From positions 1 to 7,670 of the forward strand of contig JAOUGR010000087.1 in NCBI GenBank assembly GCA_029857655.1: 7,670 nucleotides of DNA, read 5' to 3'. Within the stretch, counting starts at the first letter, position 1. The number at the start of each line of letters is the position of its first letter. This document shows, piece after piece, positions 1 through 5,428 of this stretch. The position numbers and the translations under genes were made by a program. The notes below the pieces were generated by a model that did not search any database, was not told the DNA's origin, and was given only the letters and a program-made list of their open reading frames with translations. The DNA is from Gammaproteobacteria bacterium (GTDB lineage: Bacteria; Pseudomonadota; Gammaproteobacteria; Steroidobacterales; Steroidobacteraceae).

Positions 1-248
1 CCTTCATTCAGCATGATGTCGTTGATCGTCAGGTACATCGCGTGGTCGGAAACCGGCGTCTTGATCTTGTAGGTCGAGCCGATCAGCACCTCGGGACGCT
101 CGAGCTTCTCGTGCATCCATACGACCTTGCCGCCGCCGTCCTTGCGCGCCTTGGCTTCGCGCGCCGTTGCCGCCGCGCGGTCGGGCTCGGGCTTCTGCAC
201 CCGGTACTTCACAATCTTCTTGTCGAACTTCAGTCTGCTCATGTCCAT
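1..248 (-). CDS. nrdJb: Class II ribonucleotide reductase small chain NrdJb (partial, N-terminal 82 residues)
   Basis: Partial gene running leftward off the window. It encodes the second chain of the split adenosylcobalamin-dependent ribonucleotide reductase, corresponding to the C-terminal part of one-piece NrdJ enzymes. The visible protein begins MDMSRLKFDKKIVKYRV, continues with a basic Ala/Lys-rich segment (about residues 25-40), then VVWMHEKLERPEVLIGSTYK followed by IKTPVSDHAMYLTINDI. The last part is the start of the TSCPD-type domain typical of NrdJb and NrdJ C-termini. The domain's remainder and the expected C-terminal cysteines lie outside the window. The ATG at 248 is the first in frame; ATG at 242 (MSRLKF) is equally possible, since the only SD-like bases (AGG, 253-255) are 4 nt or 10 nt away respectively. 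It follows nrdJa by 16 bp in a different frame, so it is a separate, almost certainly co-transcribed chain rather than a read-through product. Confidence 0.85.
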   Translation of the reverse strand, partial: MDMSRLKFDKKIVKYRVQKPEPDRAAATAREAKARKDGGGKVVWMHEKLERPEVLIGSTYKIKTPVSDHAMYLTINDIMLNE

Positions 249-264
249 GGTGCCTGGCCCGTCC

Positions 265-2412
265 TCAGAATCTGCCGTAATAGCCTTCTTTCAACGCGTC
301 GAACAAGTTCGCGGCGGTATGTACTTCGCCGTCGTACTCGATCTCCTGGTCGCCCTTGGCTTCGACCTCGCTGCCGTCCTCGAGCGTGAACACATAGGTC
401 GTGCTCTTGAGATCGTCCTCCTTGACCAGCACGCCCTGGTGCGCCTCCGGATTGAAGCGGAATGTCGTGCAGCCCTTCAGGCCCTTCTCGTGGGCATACA
501 GGTAAATGTCCTTGAAATCCTCGTAGCGGAAATCGGTCGGCACATTCGCGGTCTTCGAGATCGACGAATCGACCCATTTCTGGGCCGCGGCCTGGATGTC
601 CACGTGTTCGCGCGGCCCGATGTCATCGGCGGTGATGAAATATTCGGGCAGACGTTCGCCGGCCGATGTCGAGCCCGGCATCGCGCGCGGGTTGACCATT
701 TCCCGATAAGCCAGCAGCTCGAATGAATAGACGTCGATGCGCTCCTTCGATTTTTTGCCCTCGCGGATCACATTGCGAAAATAATGGTGCGCGAACGAGG
801 GTTCGATGCCATTCGATGCATTGTTCGCGAGTGAAAGCGAGATCGTGCCGGTCGGCGCGATCGACGAGTGGTGCGTGAACCGCGCGCCGACCGCCTCGAT
901 CTCCTTGACCAGTTCCGGCGCGGCCTCCGCGAGCCGGCGCATGTAGCGGCTGTAGCGCGCGTGCAGCACGCGCCCCGGCACGCGGTCGCCCACTTTCCAG
1001 CCGTCACGCGCCATCTCCGGCCGCTTTCTCAGCATCGCGCGGGTGACCGTGAATTCCTCACTCATGATCGGCGCCGGGCCCTTTTCGCGGGCCAGTGCAA
1101 CACCCGCCTCCCAGCCGGCGATCGCCATCTCGCGGGCGACGTTTTCCGTGAACGAGACCGACTCCGCGGCGCCGTATTTCATGCCGAGCATCGTGATCGT
1201 CGAGCCCAGGCCGAGGAAACCCATGCCATGGCGGCGCTTGCGTGCAATTTCCTCGCGCTGGCGGCCGAGCGGCAGGCCATTGATCTCGACGACATTGTCG
1301 AGCATGCGGGTGAATACGCGCACGACCTCGCGGTATTCGTCCCAGTCGAACTTGGCCTCGTCGGTGAACGGCTGGCGAACGAATTTCGTCAGGTTAACCG
1401 AGCCCAGCAGGCAGGAACCGTAGGGCGGCAACGGCTGCTCGCCGCAGGGGTTGGTCGCGCGGATGTTCTCGCACCACCAGTTGTTGTTCATCTCGTTGAC
1501 GCGGTCGATCAGCACGAAGCCGGGCTCCGCGAAATCGTAGGTGGACGTCATGATGACGTCCCACAGGCGCCGCGCCGGCAAAGCCTTGTACACGCGACAG
1601 GCGACCAGGCCGTCCTCATTGGTCACGTAGCCCTCGGATTCGGGCCATTCGCGCCACACGAAACTGTGCCGGTCCTCGAGATCGTGCTGCTCCGGGTCGT
1701 ATTCGCGCGCCGGCAGCGGGAAGGCAAGCAGCCATTCGTGATCGTTGCGTACGGCCTCGACGAACTCGTCGGTCACCAGCAGCGAAAGATTGAATTGCCG
1801 CAACCGTCCGTTCTCGCGCTTGGCGCGGATGAAGTCGATCGCATCCGGATGACCGACGTCGAACGTGCCCATCTGAGCGCCGCGCCGGCCGCCGGCCGAG
1901 GACACGGTGAAGCACATGCGATCATAGATGTCCATGAACGACATCGGGCCGGAAGTATGCGCGCCGGCCCCCGAAACATAGGCACCGCGTGGCCGCAGTG
2001 TCGAAAATTCATAGCCGATGCCGCAACCGGCCTTCAATGTCAGGCCCGCTTCGTGGACCTTGTTCAGGATGTCGTCCATCGAGTCGCGGACCGTGCCGGA
2101 AACCGTGCAATTGATCGTGGAGGTCGCGGGCTTGTGCGCGAGCGCGCCGGCATTCGACATGATGCGGCCGGCCGGAATCGCGCCCTTGCGAAGCGCCCAC
2201 AGGAATCGCTCGTTCCATTGTTCGCGCACTTGTTCGTCTTCGACATTCGCAAGTGCTGTCGCGACGCGCCGCCAGGTGTCGTCCATCGTGACGTCGATCG
2301 GGCTGCCGTCCTTCGCAGTCAACCGGTACTTGCGGTCCCAGATATCGAGCGACGCATCCTGAAACGAGATGTGATCCACGTCCTTCGGTTCGATCTTGAC
2401 CGCAGTGCTCAT
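265..2412 (-). CDS. nrdJa: Adenosylcobalamin-dependent (class II) ribonucleotide reductase, catalytic chain NrdJa
   Basis: Reduces ribonucleotides to deoxyribonucleotides using an adenosylcobalamin-generated thiyl radical; cytoplasmic and independent of oxygen. The 715-residue protein has no ATP-cone and starts near the conserved ISFQDASLDIWDRKYR segment (residues 15-30). Cys102 (STINCTVSG) and Cys334 (YGSCLLGSVNL) fit the redox pair. Asn321-Pro-Cys323-Gly-Glu325 fits the finger loop with the thiyl Cys323 and its Asn/Glu partners. GCGIGYEF (129-136), HHSSIAPTGTISLSLANNAS (514-533) and KGCTTFRFN (646-654) are typical class II signatures. The chain ends DALKEGYYGRF, just where one-piece NrdJ would enter its C-terminal domain, here supplied by nrdJb. 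The frame stays open upstream to 2565, but those residues are Arg-rich and not RNR-like, so ATG 2412 (MSTAVKIEPK) is chosen. Its SD is poor: AGGGGG lies 13 nt upstream. Expression is probably under NrdR through the promoter and operator at 2560-2615. Confidence 0.95.
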   Translation of the reverse strand: MSTAVKIEPKDVDHISFQDASLDIWDRKYRLTAKDGSPIDVTMDDTWRRVATALANVEDEQVREQWNERFLWALRKGAIPAGRIMSNAGALAHKPATSTINCTVSGTVRDSMDDILNKVHEAGLTLKAGCGIGYEFSTLRPRGAYVSGAGAHTSGPMSFMDIYDRMCFTVSSAGGRRGAQMGTFDVGHPDAIDFIRAKRENGRLRQFNLSLLVTDEFVEAVRNDHEWLLAFPLPAREYDPEQHDLEDRHSFVWREWPESEGYVTNEDGLVACRVYKALPARRLWDVIMTSTYDFAEPGFVLIDRVNEMNNNWWCENIRATNPCGEQPLPPYGSCLLGSVNLTKFVRQPFTDEAKFDWDEYREVVRVFTRMLDNVVEINGLPLGRQREEIARKRRHGMGFLGLGSTITMLGMKYGAAESVSFTENVAREMAIAGWEAGVALAREKGPAPIMSEEFTVTRAMLRKRPEMARDGWKVGDRVPGRVLHARYSRYMRRLAEAAPELVKEIEAVGARFTHHSSIAPTGTISLSLANNASNGIEPSFAHHYFRNVIREGKKSKERIDVYSFELLAYREMVNPRAMPGSTSAGERLPEYFITADDIGPREHVDIQAAAQKWVDSSISKTANVPTDFRYEDFKDIYLYAHEKGLKGCTTFRFNPEAHQGVLVKEDDLKSTTYVFTLEDGSEVEAKGDQEIEYDGEVHTAANLFDALKEGYYGRF

Positions 2413-2517
2413 TTTTTCTACGACGCCCCCTAAATATTGCGGTCTTGCGCGAATCCCGAAAAAATCTAGGCCTGCCCGGCGCGTGGCGCGGCCGCGTGCT
2501 TTCGATTTCGCTAGGCT

Positions 2518-2580
2518 CCCTGACTCTTTTTCTGACGCCCATCCTGTTCGCACCGGCGAACACAAGATGTTGTGTCAGGG
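2518..2580 (-). repeat. Nested inverted repeats in the nrdJa leader
   Basis: The first part of the predicted nrdJa mRNA can fold. A perfect 7-bp stem with a 4-nt loop, TGTTCGC-ACCG-GCGAACA on the plus strand (2545-2562), abuts NrdR box A. The very 5' bases CCCTGAC of the transcript (plus 2574-2580) are fully complementary to GTCAGGG of the transcript (plus 2518-2524). A 5-bp alternative partner lies at 2532-2536. The inner dyad could be a protein site or an RNA hairpin; the sequence alone does not decide. No poly-U tract marks it as a terminator. Confidence 0.4.
2560..2575. promoter_or_regulatory. NrdR operator (box A)
   Basis: The 16-mer ACACAAGATGTTGTGT matches the published NrdR-box consensus acaCwAtATaTwGtgt at 14 of 16 positions, including all six strongly conserved ones (C4, A6, A8, T9, T11, G13). 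It is a dyad with arms ACACAA/TTGTGT. It sits about 6-21 nt downstream of the predicted nrdJa transcription start, a position suited to repression. NrdR represses RNR genes in many bacteria when (d)ATP is high. NrdR boxes usually come in pairs about 30 bp apart; I see no good partner at that spacing. Confidence 0.7.
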
Positions 2581-2587
2581 TTATTAA

Positions 2588-2615
2588 ATTATTTTCGCAG
2601 ACGGGTTGGTGTCAA
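2588..2615 (-). promoter_or_regulatory. Sigma-70-type promoter for nrdJa-nrdJb
   Basis: On the minus strand a perfect -35 hexamer TTGACA (2615-2610) is followed after 16 bp by AATAAT (2593-2588), a 5/6 match to TATAAT. The surrounding bases around -10 are A/T-rich. The predicted transcription start is near 2581, giving a leader of about 169 nt before the nrdJa ATG. It is the best sigma-70-like match I found in the intergenic region and points toward nrdJa. It has not been tested experimentally. Confidence 0.75.
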
Positions 2616-2739
2616 GGATTTCCTCAGGTAAAAAAGACCCCTAAAAACAGCCTGATATTTCAATGAGTTACGTACTGCACTTCAGGCGAATTCCGGCCGG
2701 CCGGTGCGTCGTCACCCATGTTGGGCGAAAATCTGCGCA

Positions 2740-2755
2740 ACACAATATCTGGTAT
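2740..2755. promoter_or_regulatory. Second NrdR-like box (box B)
   Basis: ACACAATATCTGGTAT matches the NrdR consensus acaCwAtATaTwGtgt at 13 of 16 positions and again keeps all six strongly conserved positions; the right half is degenerate. Its centre is 180 bp from box A, far beyond the usual pair spacing. It lies about 120 bp upstream of the predicted sigma-E start of the protease gene. It may be a distal nrdJa operator, a relic or a chance match. A candidate partner 29 bp downstream (2769-2784) matches only 9 of 16. Confidence 0.35.
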
Positions 2756-2833
2756 GCATCAATTCGCCATAAAACAAGCCGTGTCAGCACGCACAAGCGC
2801 TCGCACACCGGAAAAATGGCCGCGCCGTGCATC

Positions 2834-2862
2834 GGAACTTGTGGCATTCCGCTCCGGTCAGA
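2834..2862 (+). promoter_or_regulatory. Sigma-E (RpoE/AlgU) promoter of the DegP/DegQ-like protease gene
   Basis: GGAACTT (2834-2840), a 16-bp spacer and GTCAGA (2857-2862) match the sigma-E promoter pattern GGAACTT-N15-17-GTCnnA/TCTGA. Transcription would start near 2868, about 22 nt before the ATG at 2890. That leaves room for the SD at 2877-2880. The downstream gene encodes a periplasmic protease of a family well known to be in sigma-E/AlgU regulons (degP, mucD), so site and gene support each other. Confidence 0.8.
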
Positions 2863-2876
2863 CATCCCGCATCACC

Positions 2877-2880
2877 GAGG
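2877..2880 (+). promoter_or_regulatory. Ribosome binding site that sets the protease start
   Basis: GAGG lies 9 nt before ATG 2890. The frame is open upstream to an ATG at 2827, but that start would precede the predicted sigma-E transcript start and put about 21 residues before the signal peptide. ATG 2890 is therefore preferred. Confidence 0.6.
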
Positions 2881-2889
2881 TCCCGTCCA

Positions 2890-4233
2890 ATGAGACAGTT
2901 CATTTTCGCCATTGCCGCCACATGCACCCTGCTGGCGCCAGTCGCCACGATTGCCCAGCCAGGAGATGTGTCGCAGCCAAGTTTCGCACCGCTCATCAAG
3001 CGCGTCGCGCCCGCGGTCGTCAACATCGCCGTGCGCGGCACGGTGGCCGTCGAGCGCAATCCGTTCTTCGACGACCCCGGGTTCCGGCGATTCTTCGGCA
3101 TGCCCCCTGATGCGGCGCCGCGCGAGCGGGAATTCAGGAGCGCGGGTTCCGGCGTCATCGTCGATGCCAAGGGCGGCTACATCCTCACCAATGCCCATAT
3201 GGTCGAGAACGCCACCGAAATCACCGTTTCGCTGATCGACGAACGCGAGTTGAAGGCAGAGGTGGTGGGCACGGATCCGCGCTCCGACGTCGCGGTTCTG
3301 CGGGTAAAGGAAGGCCGGCTCCCCGCCGAAATCCACCTGGCGGATTCCTCAAGGCTGGAAGTCGGTGATTTCGTGATCGCCATCGGCAACCCCTTCGGGC
3401 TGCAGCACAGCGTCACCTCCGGTATCGTCAGCGCCCTCGGCCGCACCGGCATCACACGCGACGGCTACGAGGACTTCATCCAGACGGATGCTGCGATCAA
3501 TCCCGGCAATTCCGGCGGCGCGCTGGTCAGCCTCGACGGCGAACTGGTCGGCATCAATTCGGTCATCCTGTCCCGATCGGGCGGCAACATGGGCATTGGA
3601 TTCGCCATACCGTCGAACCTGGTCCGTTCGGTCATGGAGCAGTTGATCGAGTCCGGCACGGTCAATCGCGGCCAGTTGGGCGTCACGGTGCTTAGCCTGA
3701 CGGCGGACTACCGCAAGAGCCTCGGTCTCGGCGACGACATCCAGGGCGCACTCGTATCATCGGTCACGGAGGGTTCGGCTGCCGCGCGCGCCGGCGTTGA
3801 GGCCGGTGACGTCATCACGAGCGTGCGCGGCCAACCCATCAAGGGGGCCGCGGAATTGCGCAACTCCATCGGCATGCTGAGGGTCGGCGAATCAGTCGAG
3901 GTCGGCCTGCTCCGGGACGGCAAGCCCAGGCGCGTAACGGCGCAGCTGCGCGAACCAGCCCAACTCGCCGATGCGTCTTCGATTCACCCGGCGCTCGCCG
4001 GTGCCGACCTCGTCGAAGCACCCGAGGGCTCGGGCGGCGGGGTCATCATCAGGAGCGTGCAGCCCGACAGCCGGGCCGCGCAGGCAGGCCTCAGGGCCGA
4101 AGACCGCATCGTGTCGGTCAATCGCAGCCGCATTGCGGGTCTCGCGCAGCTGCGCGAAAGCACCAAGGACCAGACTTCGATGCTGCTGCAGATCCAGCGT
4201 GGCAACCAGATGCTGATCCTGCCGCTGCGCTGA
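2890..4233 (+). CDS. Periplasmic serine endoprotease of the DegP/DegQ/MucD (HtrA) family
   Basis: Envelope quality-control protease/chaperone that degrades misfolded periplasmic proteins. The 447-residue protein opens with a Sec signal peptide (MRQFIFAIAATCTLLAPVAT, likely cleaved near Ala22-Gln23). A trypsin-like domain (about 30-255) follows with the triad His103 (TNAHMV), Asp133 (DPRSDVAVLR) and Ser208 (NPGNSGGAL). Then come two PDZ domains, about 262-355 (beginning RGQLGVTV) and about 365-447 (with GVIIRSVQPDSRAAQAGL). The short loop after the N-terminal strand (NPFFDDPGFRRFFGMPP) is more like DegQ/MucD than the long E. coli DegP loop. Length agrees with DegQ (about 455). TNAHMV instead of the common TNAHV/TNNHV is a mild variation. 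The gene is preceded by its own sigma-E promoter and is followed by an SDR gene with its own -10, so it may be monocistronic. DegQ versus MucD orthology cannot be settled from the sequence alone, so no symbol is given. Confidence 0.93.
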   Translation: MRQFIFAIAATCTLLAPVATIAQPGDVSQPSFAPLIKRVAPAVVNIAVRGTVAVERNPFFDDPGFRRFFGMPPDAAPREREFRSAGSGVIVDAKGGYILTNAHMVENATEITVSLIDERELKAEVVGTDPRSDVAVLRVKEGRLPAEIHLADSSRLEVGDFVIAIGNPFGLQHSVTSGIVSALGRTGITRDGYEDFIQTDAAINPGNSGGALVSLDGELVGINSVILSRSGGNMGIGFAIPSNLVRSVMEQLIESGTVNRGQLGVTVLSLTADYRKSLGLGDDIQGALVSSVTEGSAAARAGVEAGDVITSVRGQPIKGAAELRNSIGMLRVGESVEVGLLRDGKPRRVTAQLREPAQLADASSIHPALAGADLVEAPEGSGGGVIIRSVQPDSRAAQAGLRAEDRIVSVNRSRIAGLAQLRESTKDQTSMLLQIQRGNQMLILPLR

Positions 4234-4241
4234 ACCGGCAA

Positions 4242-4254
4242 CCGGCACGGCCGG
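4242..4254 (+). terminator. Possible GC hairpin after the protease gene
   Basis: CCGGC-ACG-GCCGG forms a 5-bp stem with a 3-nt loop, 9 nt after the TGA. No T-tract follows, so it is at best a weak or Rho-assisted stop signal. The region is GC-rich enough for such a stem to occur by chance. Confidence 0.2.
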
Positions 4255-4284
4255 GCCGGAGGCAGTCCACGCCGCTGATCGCCG

Positions 4285-4290
4285 TATAAT
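4285..4290 (+). promoter_or_regulatory. Perfect -10 box for a probably leaderless SDR mRNA
   Basis: TATAAT occurs in otherwise GC-rich sequence and ends 6 nt before ATG 4297. With usual -10 to +1 spacing the transcript would start at the A of the ATG. No convincing -35 is visible at 16-18 bp (the sequence there is about GGCAGTC). Confidence 0.6.
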
Positions 4291-4296
4291 CGCGTC

Positions 4297-5262
4297 ATGG
4301 CGACGCGATCGGTCTGCGTGCTCGGGGGCTCGGGGTTTGTCGGTACACGGCTGTGCGCGGCACTCGCGCAGGAAGGCTGGCGTATCACCGTGCCGACCCG
4401 CAATCCCGCCGGGGCAGCGCGAAAACTCGGCATGATCCCTTCGCTCTCCCTGGTCGGTGCGGACATCCACGATCCGGGCCGGCTCGCCGGGCTCTGCGAT
4501 CGCCAGCACGCGGTGATCAACCTGGTCGGGATCCTCAATGAACGCGGTCGCGATGGCAGCGGGTTCCGCCGCATGCATGCCGATCTCGCCGCCGGGATTG
4601 TCGGCGCCTGCCATGGGGCGCGCGTGGACCGCCTGCTGCAGATGAGTGCGCTGAACGCCGATGCCGATCACGGCGCAAGCCATTACCTCAGGAGCAAGGG
4701 AATGGCGGAACGCATCATCCGCAATGAATCTGGCCCGGACCTGCGCTGGACGATCTTTCAACCCTCAGTGATATTCGGCCCGGGGGACGGCTTCGTGAAC
4801 CGGTTCGCCGGCTTGTTGCGGATGATCCCGGCTGTCCTGCCGCTGGCGCGCCCGGGTGCGAGATTCGCCCCGGTATGGGTCGAGGATGTCGTCGCGGCGT
4901 TCATGCATGCGCTGGCGAATGACGCCACGGCCGGCGAGGTCTACCAGCTCTGCGGGCCCGACCGCCTGACGCTCCGCGATATCGTGTGCATGGTGCGCGA
5001 TGAACTCGGTCTTGCGCGCGCGGTTATTGGGCTGCCGAACTGGGCGTCGCGGATGCAGGCGGCGGTGTGCGATTTCGTGCCGGGCAAGCCGTTCTCGACC
5101 GACAACTACCGGTCGCTCACGGTCGACAGTGTTTGCAGCGTTAATGGTCTTGCGCGGCTTGGTATTCGCCCGCAGGCGTTGTCGGCAATCATGCCGCGCT
5201 ATATCGGCGACAAAGGAACTGCCGGTCGTCTCTCGCGCTACCGGCAAAGCGCCAGCCGATAA
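4297..5262 (+). CDS. NDUFA9-like atypical short-chain dehydrogenase (NAD(P)-binding epimerase-type protein)
   Basis: The 321-residue Rossmann protein resembles the complex I NDUFA9/39-kDa subunit family of extended or atypical SDRs. The dinucleotide-binding loop LGGSGFVG spans residues 9-16. Ser117 (QMSALNAD) and Tyr130-x-x-x-Lys134 (HYLRSK) match the SDR catalytic positions. FQPSVIFGPGDGFVNRFA (154-171) and the PVWVEDVVAAF segment (192-202) are typical of the NDUFA9-like group. In mitochondria the relative binds NADPH and stabilises complex I; the substrate and role of the bacterial proteins are not settled, so function is inferred from family only. ATG 4297 is the only plausible start: an in-frame TGA lies at 4276-4278, no GTG or TTG lies between, and the Rossmann strand begins at residue 5. 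There is no SD. The C-terminal 15 residues (Ser/Arg-rich) look like a non-conserved tail. The gene is separated from the protease by 63 bp. Confidence 0.85.
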   Translation: MATRSVCVLGGSGFVGTRLCAALAQEGWRITVPTRNPAGAARKLGMIPSLSLVGADIHDPGRLAGLCDRQHAVINLVGILNERGRDGSGFRRMHADLAAGIVGACHGARVDRLLQMSALNADADHGASHYLRSKGMAERIIRNESGPDLRWTIFQPSVIFGPGDGFVNRFAGLLRMIPAVLPLARPGARFAPVWVEDVVAAFMHALANDATAGEVYQLCGPDRLTLRDIVCMVRDELGLARAVIGLPNWASRMQAAVCDFVPGKPFSTDNYRSLTVDSVCSVNGLARLGIRPQALSAIMPRYIGDKGTAGRLSRYRQSASR

Positions 5263-5300
5263 CGGCGGTCATTGGCACAGTCCATCGCGGTTGTGCCGCA

Positions 5301-5389
5301 CGCGGCGAGCGGGATCCGGCGGGGTGTCCCCTCGCTGCGCCAGAACTTTATGCTCCGCTCAGGGACGCCCCGCCACCTCGCTCGCTGCG
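5301..5389. repeat. Large imperfect inverted repeat between convergent genes
   Basis: Two nested arm pairs are visible. The outer pair is CGCGGCGAGCG (5301-5311) with CGCTCGCTGCG (5379-5389): 11 bp with one G-T wobble. The inner pair is GGCGGGGTGTCCC (5318-5330) with GGGACGCCCCGCC (5362-5374): 13 bp with one wobble. The loop is 31 nt. The 10-mer CTCGCTGCGC also occurs twice directly (5331-5340, 5381-5390). It sits between the 3' ends of the SDR gene and the convergent lipoprotein gene. It could be a repetitive extragenic palindrome, a small non-autonomous element or a bidirectional stop structure. No T-tracts flank it, and only one copy is in the window. Confidence 0.65.
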
Positions 5390-5428
5390 CGGATATGTGG
5401 CGAAGAAGCCTACAGCCGACGTTGGCAA

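Larger units (their letters stand above)
2413..2889. other. Divergent nrdJa / protease intergenic region (477 bp)
   Basis: This is the longest stretch without a gene. It holds a leader of about 169 nt for nrdJa (2413-2581), the leftward promoter (2588-2615), two NrdR-like boxes (2560-2575 and 2740-2755), dyads in the leader, and the rightward sigma-E promoter (2834-2862) with its RBS. Short open frames inside it (for example 2668-2865 on the minus strand) have no recognisable product. I looked for a cobalamin riboswitch in the nrdJa leader, because the enzyme uses B12, and saw no B12-box-like sequence. Between about 2620 and 2735 I see nothing else recognisable apart from AT-rich patches. Confidence 0.8.

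Noticed and set aside
868..2433. Long plus-strand open frame (521 codons) opposite nrdJa
   Set aside because: It lies antisense to a clearly conserved RNR chain, its translation is Arg/His/Ala-rich without a recognisable domain, and long antisense frames are expected in GC-rich genes.
2545..2562. LexA operator (GTTC...GAAC dyad)
   Set aside because: The half-site orientation and 8-bp gap do not fit the GAAC-N4-GTTC, GTTC-N7-GTTC or CTGT-N8-ACAG forms of LexA sites.
2413..2565. N-terminal extension of NrdJa to an ATG at 2565 (51 extra residues)
   Set aside because: The extra residues are Arg/Ser-rich and unlike RNR N-termini, the ATG overlaps the NrdR box, and the conserved sequence begins after 2412.
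2413..2581. Cobalamin riboswitch in the nrdJa leader
   Set aside because: It would make sense for a B12-dependent enzyme, but I see no B12-box-like conserved sequence or the expected multi-stem core.
3892..4761. Minus-strand open frame of 289 codons across the protease/SDR junction
   Set aside because: It spans the ends of two well-supported plus-strand genes and has no recognisable motif.
5273..5427. TTGGCA at both sides of the palindrome (5273-5278, 5422-5427) as target-site duplication
   Set aside because: Six bases at unequal distances from the arms, with differing surroundings, are too little to claim insertion.
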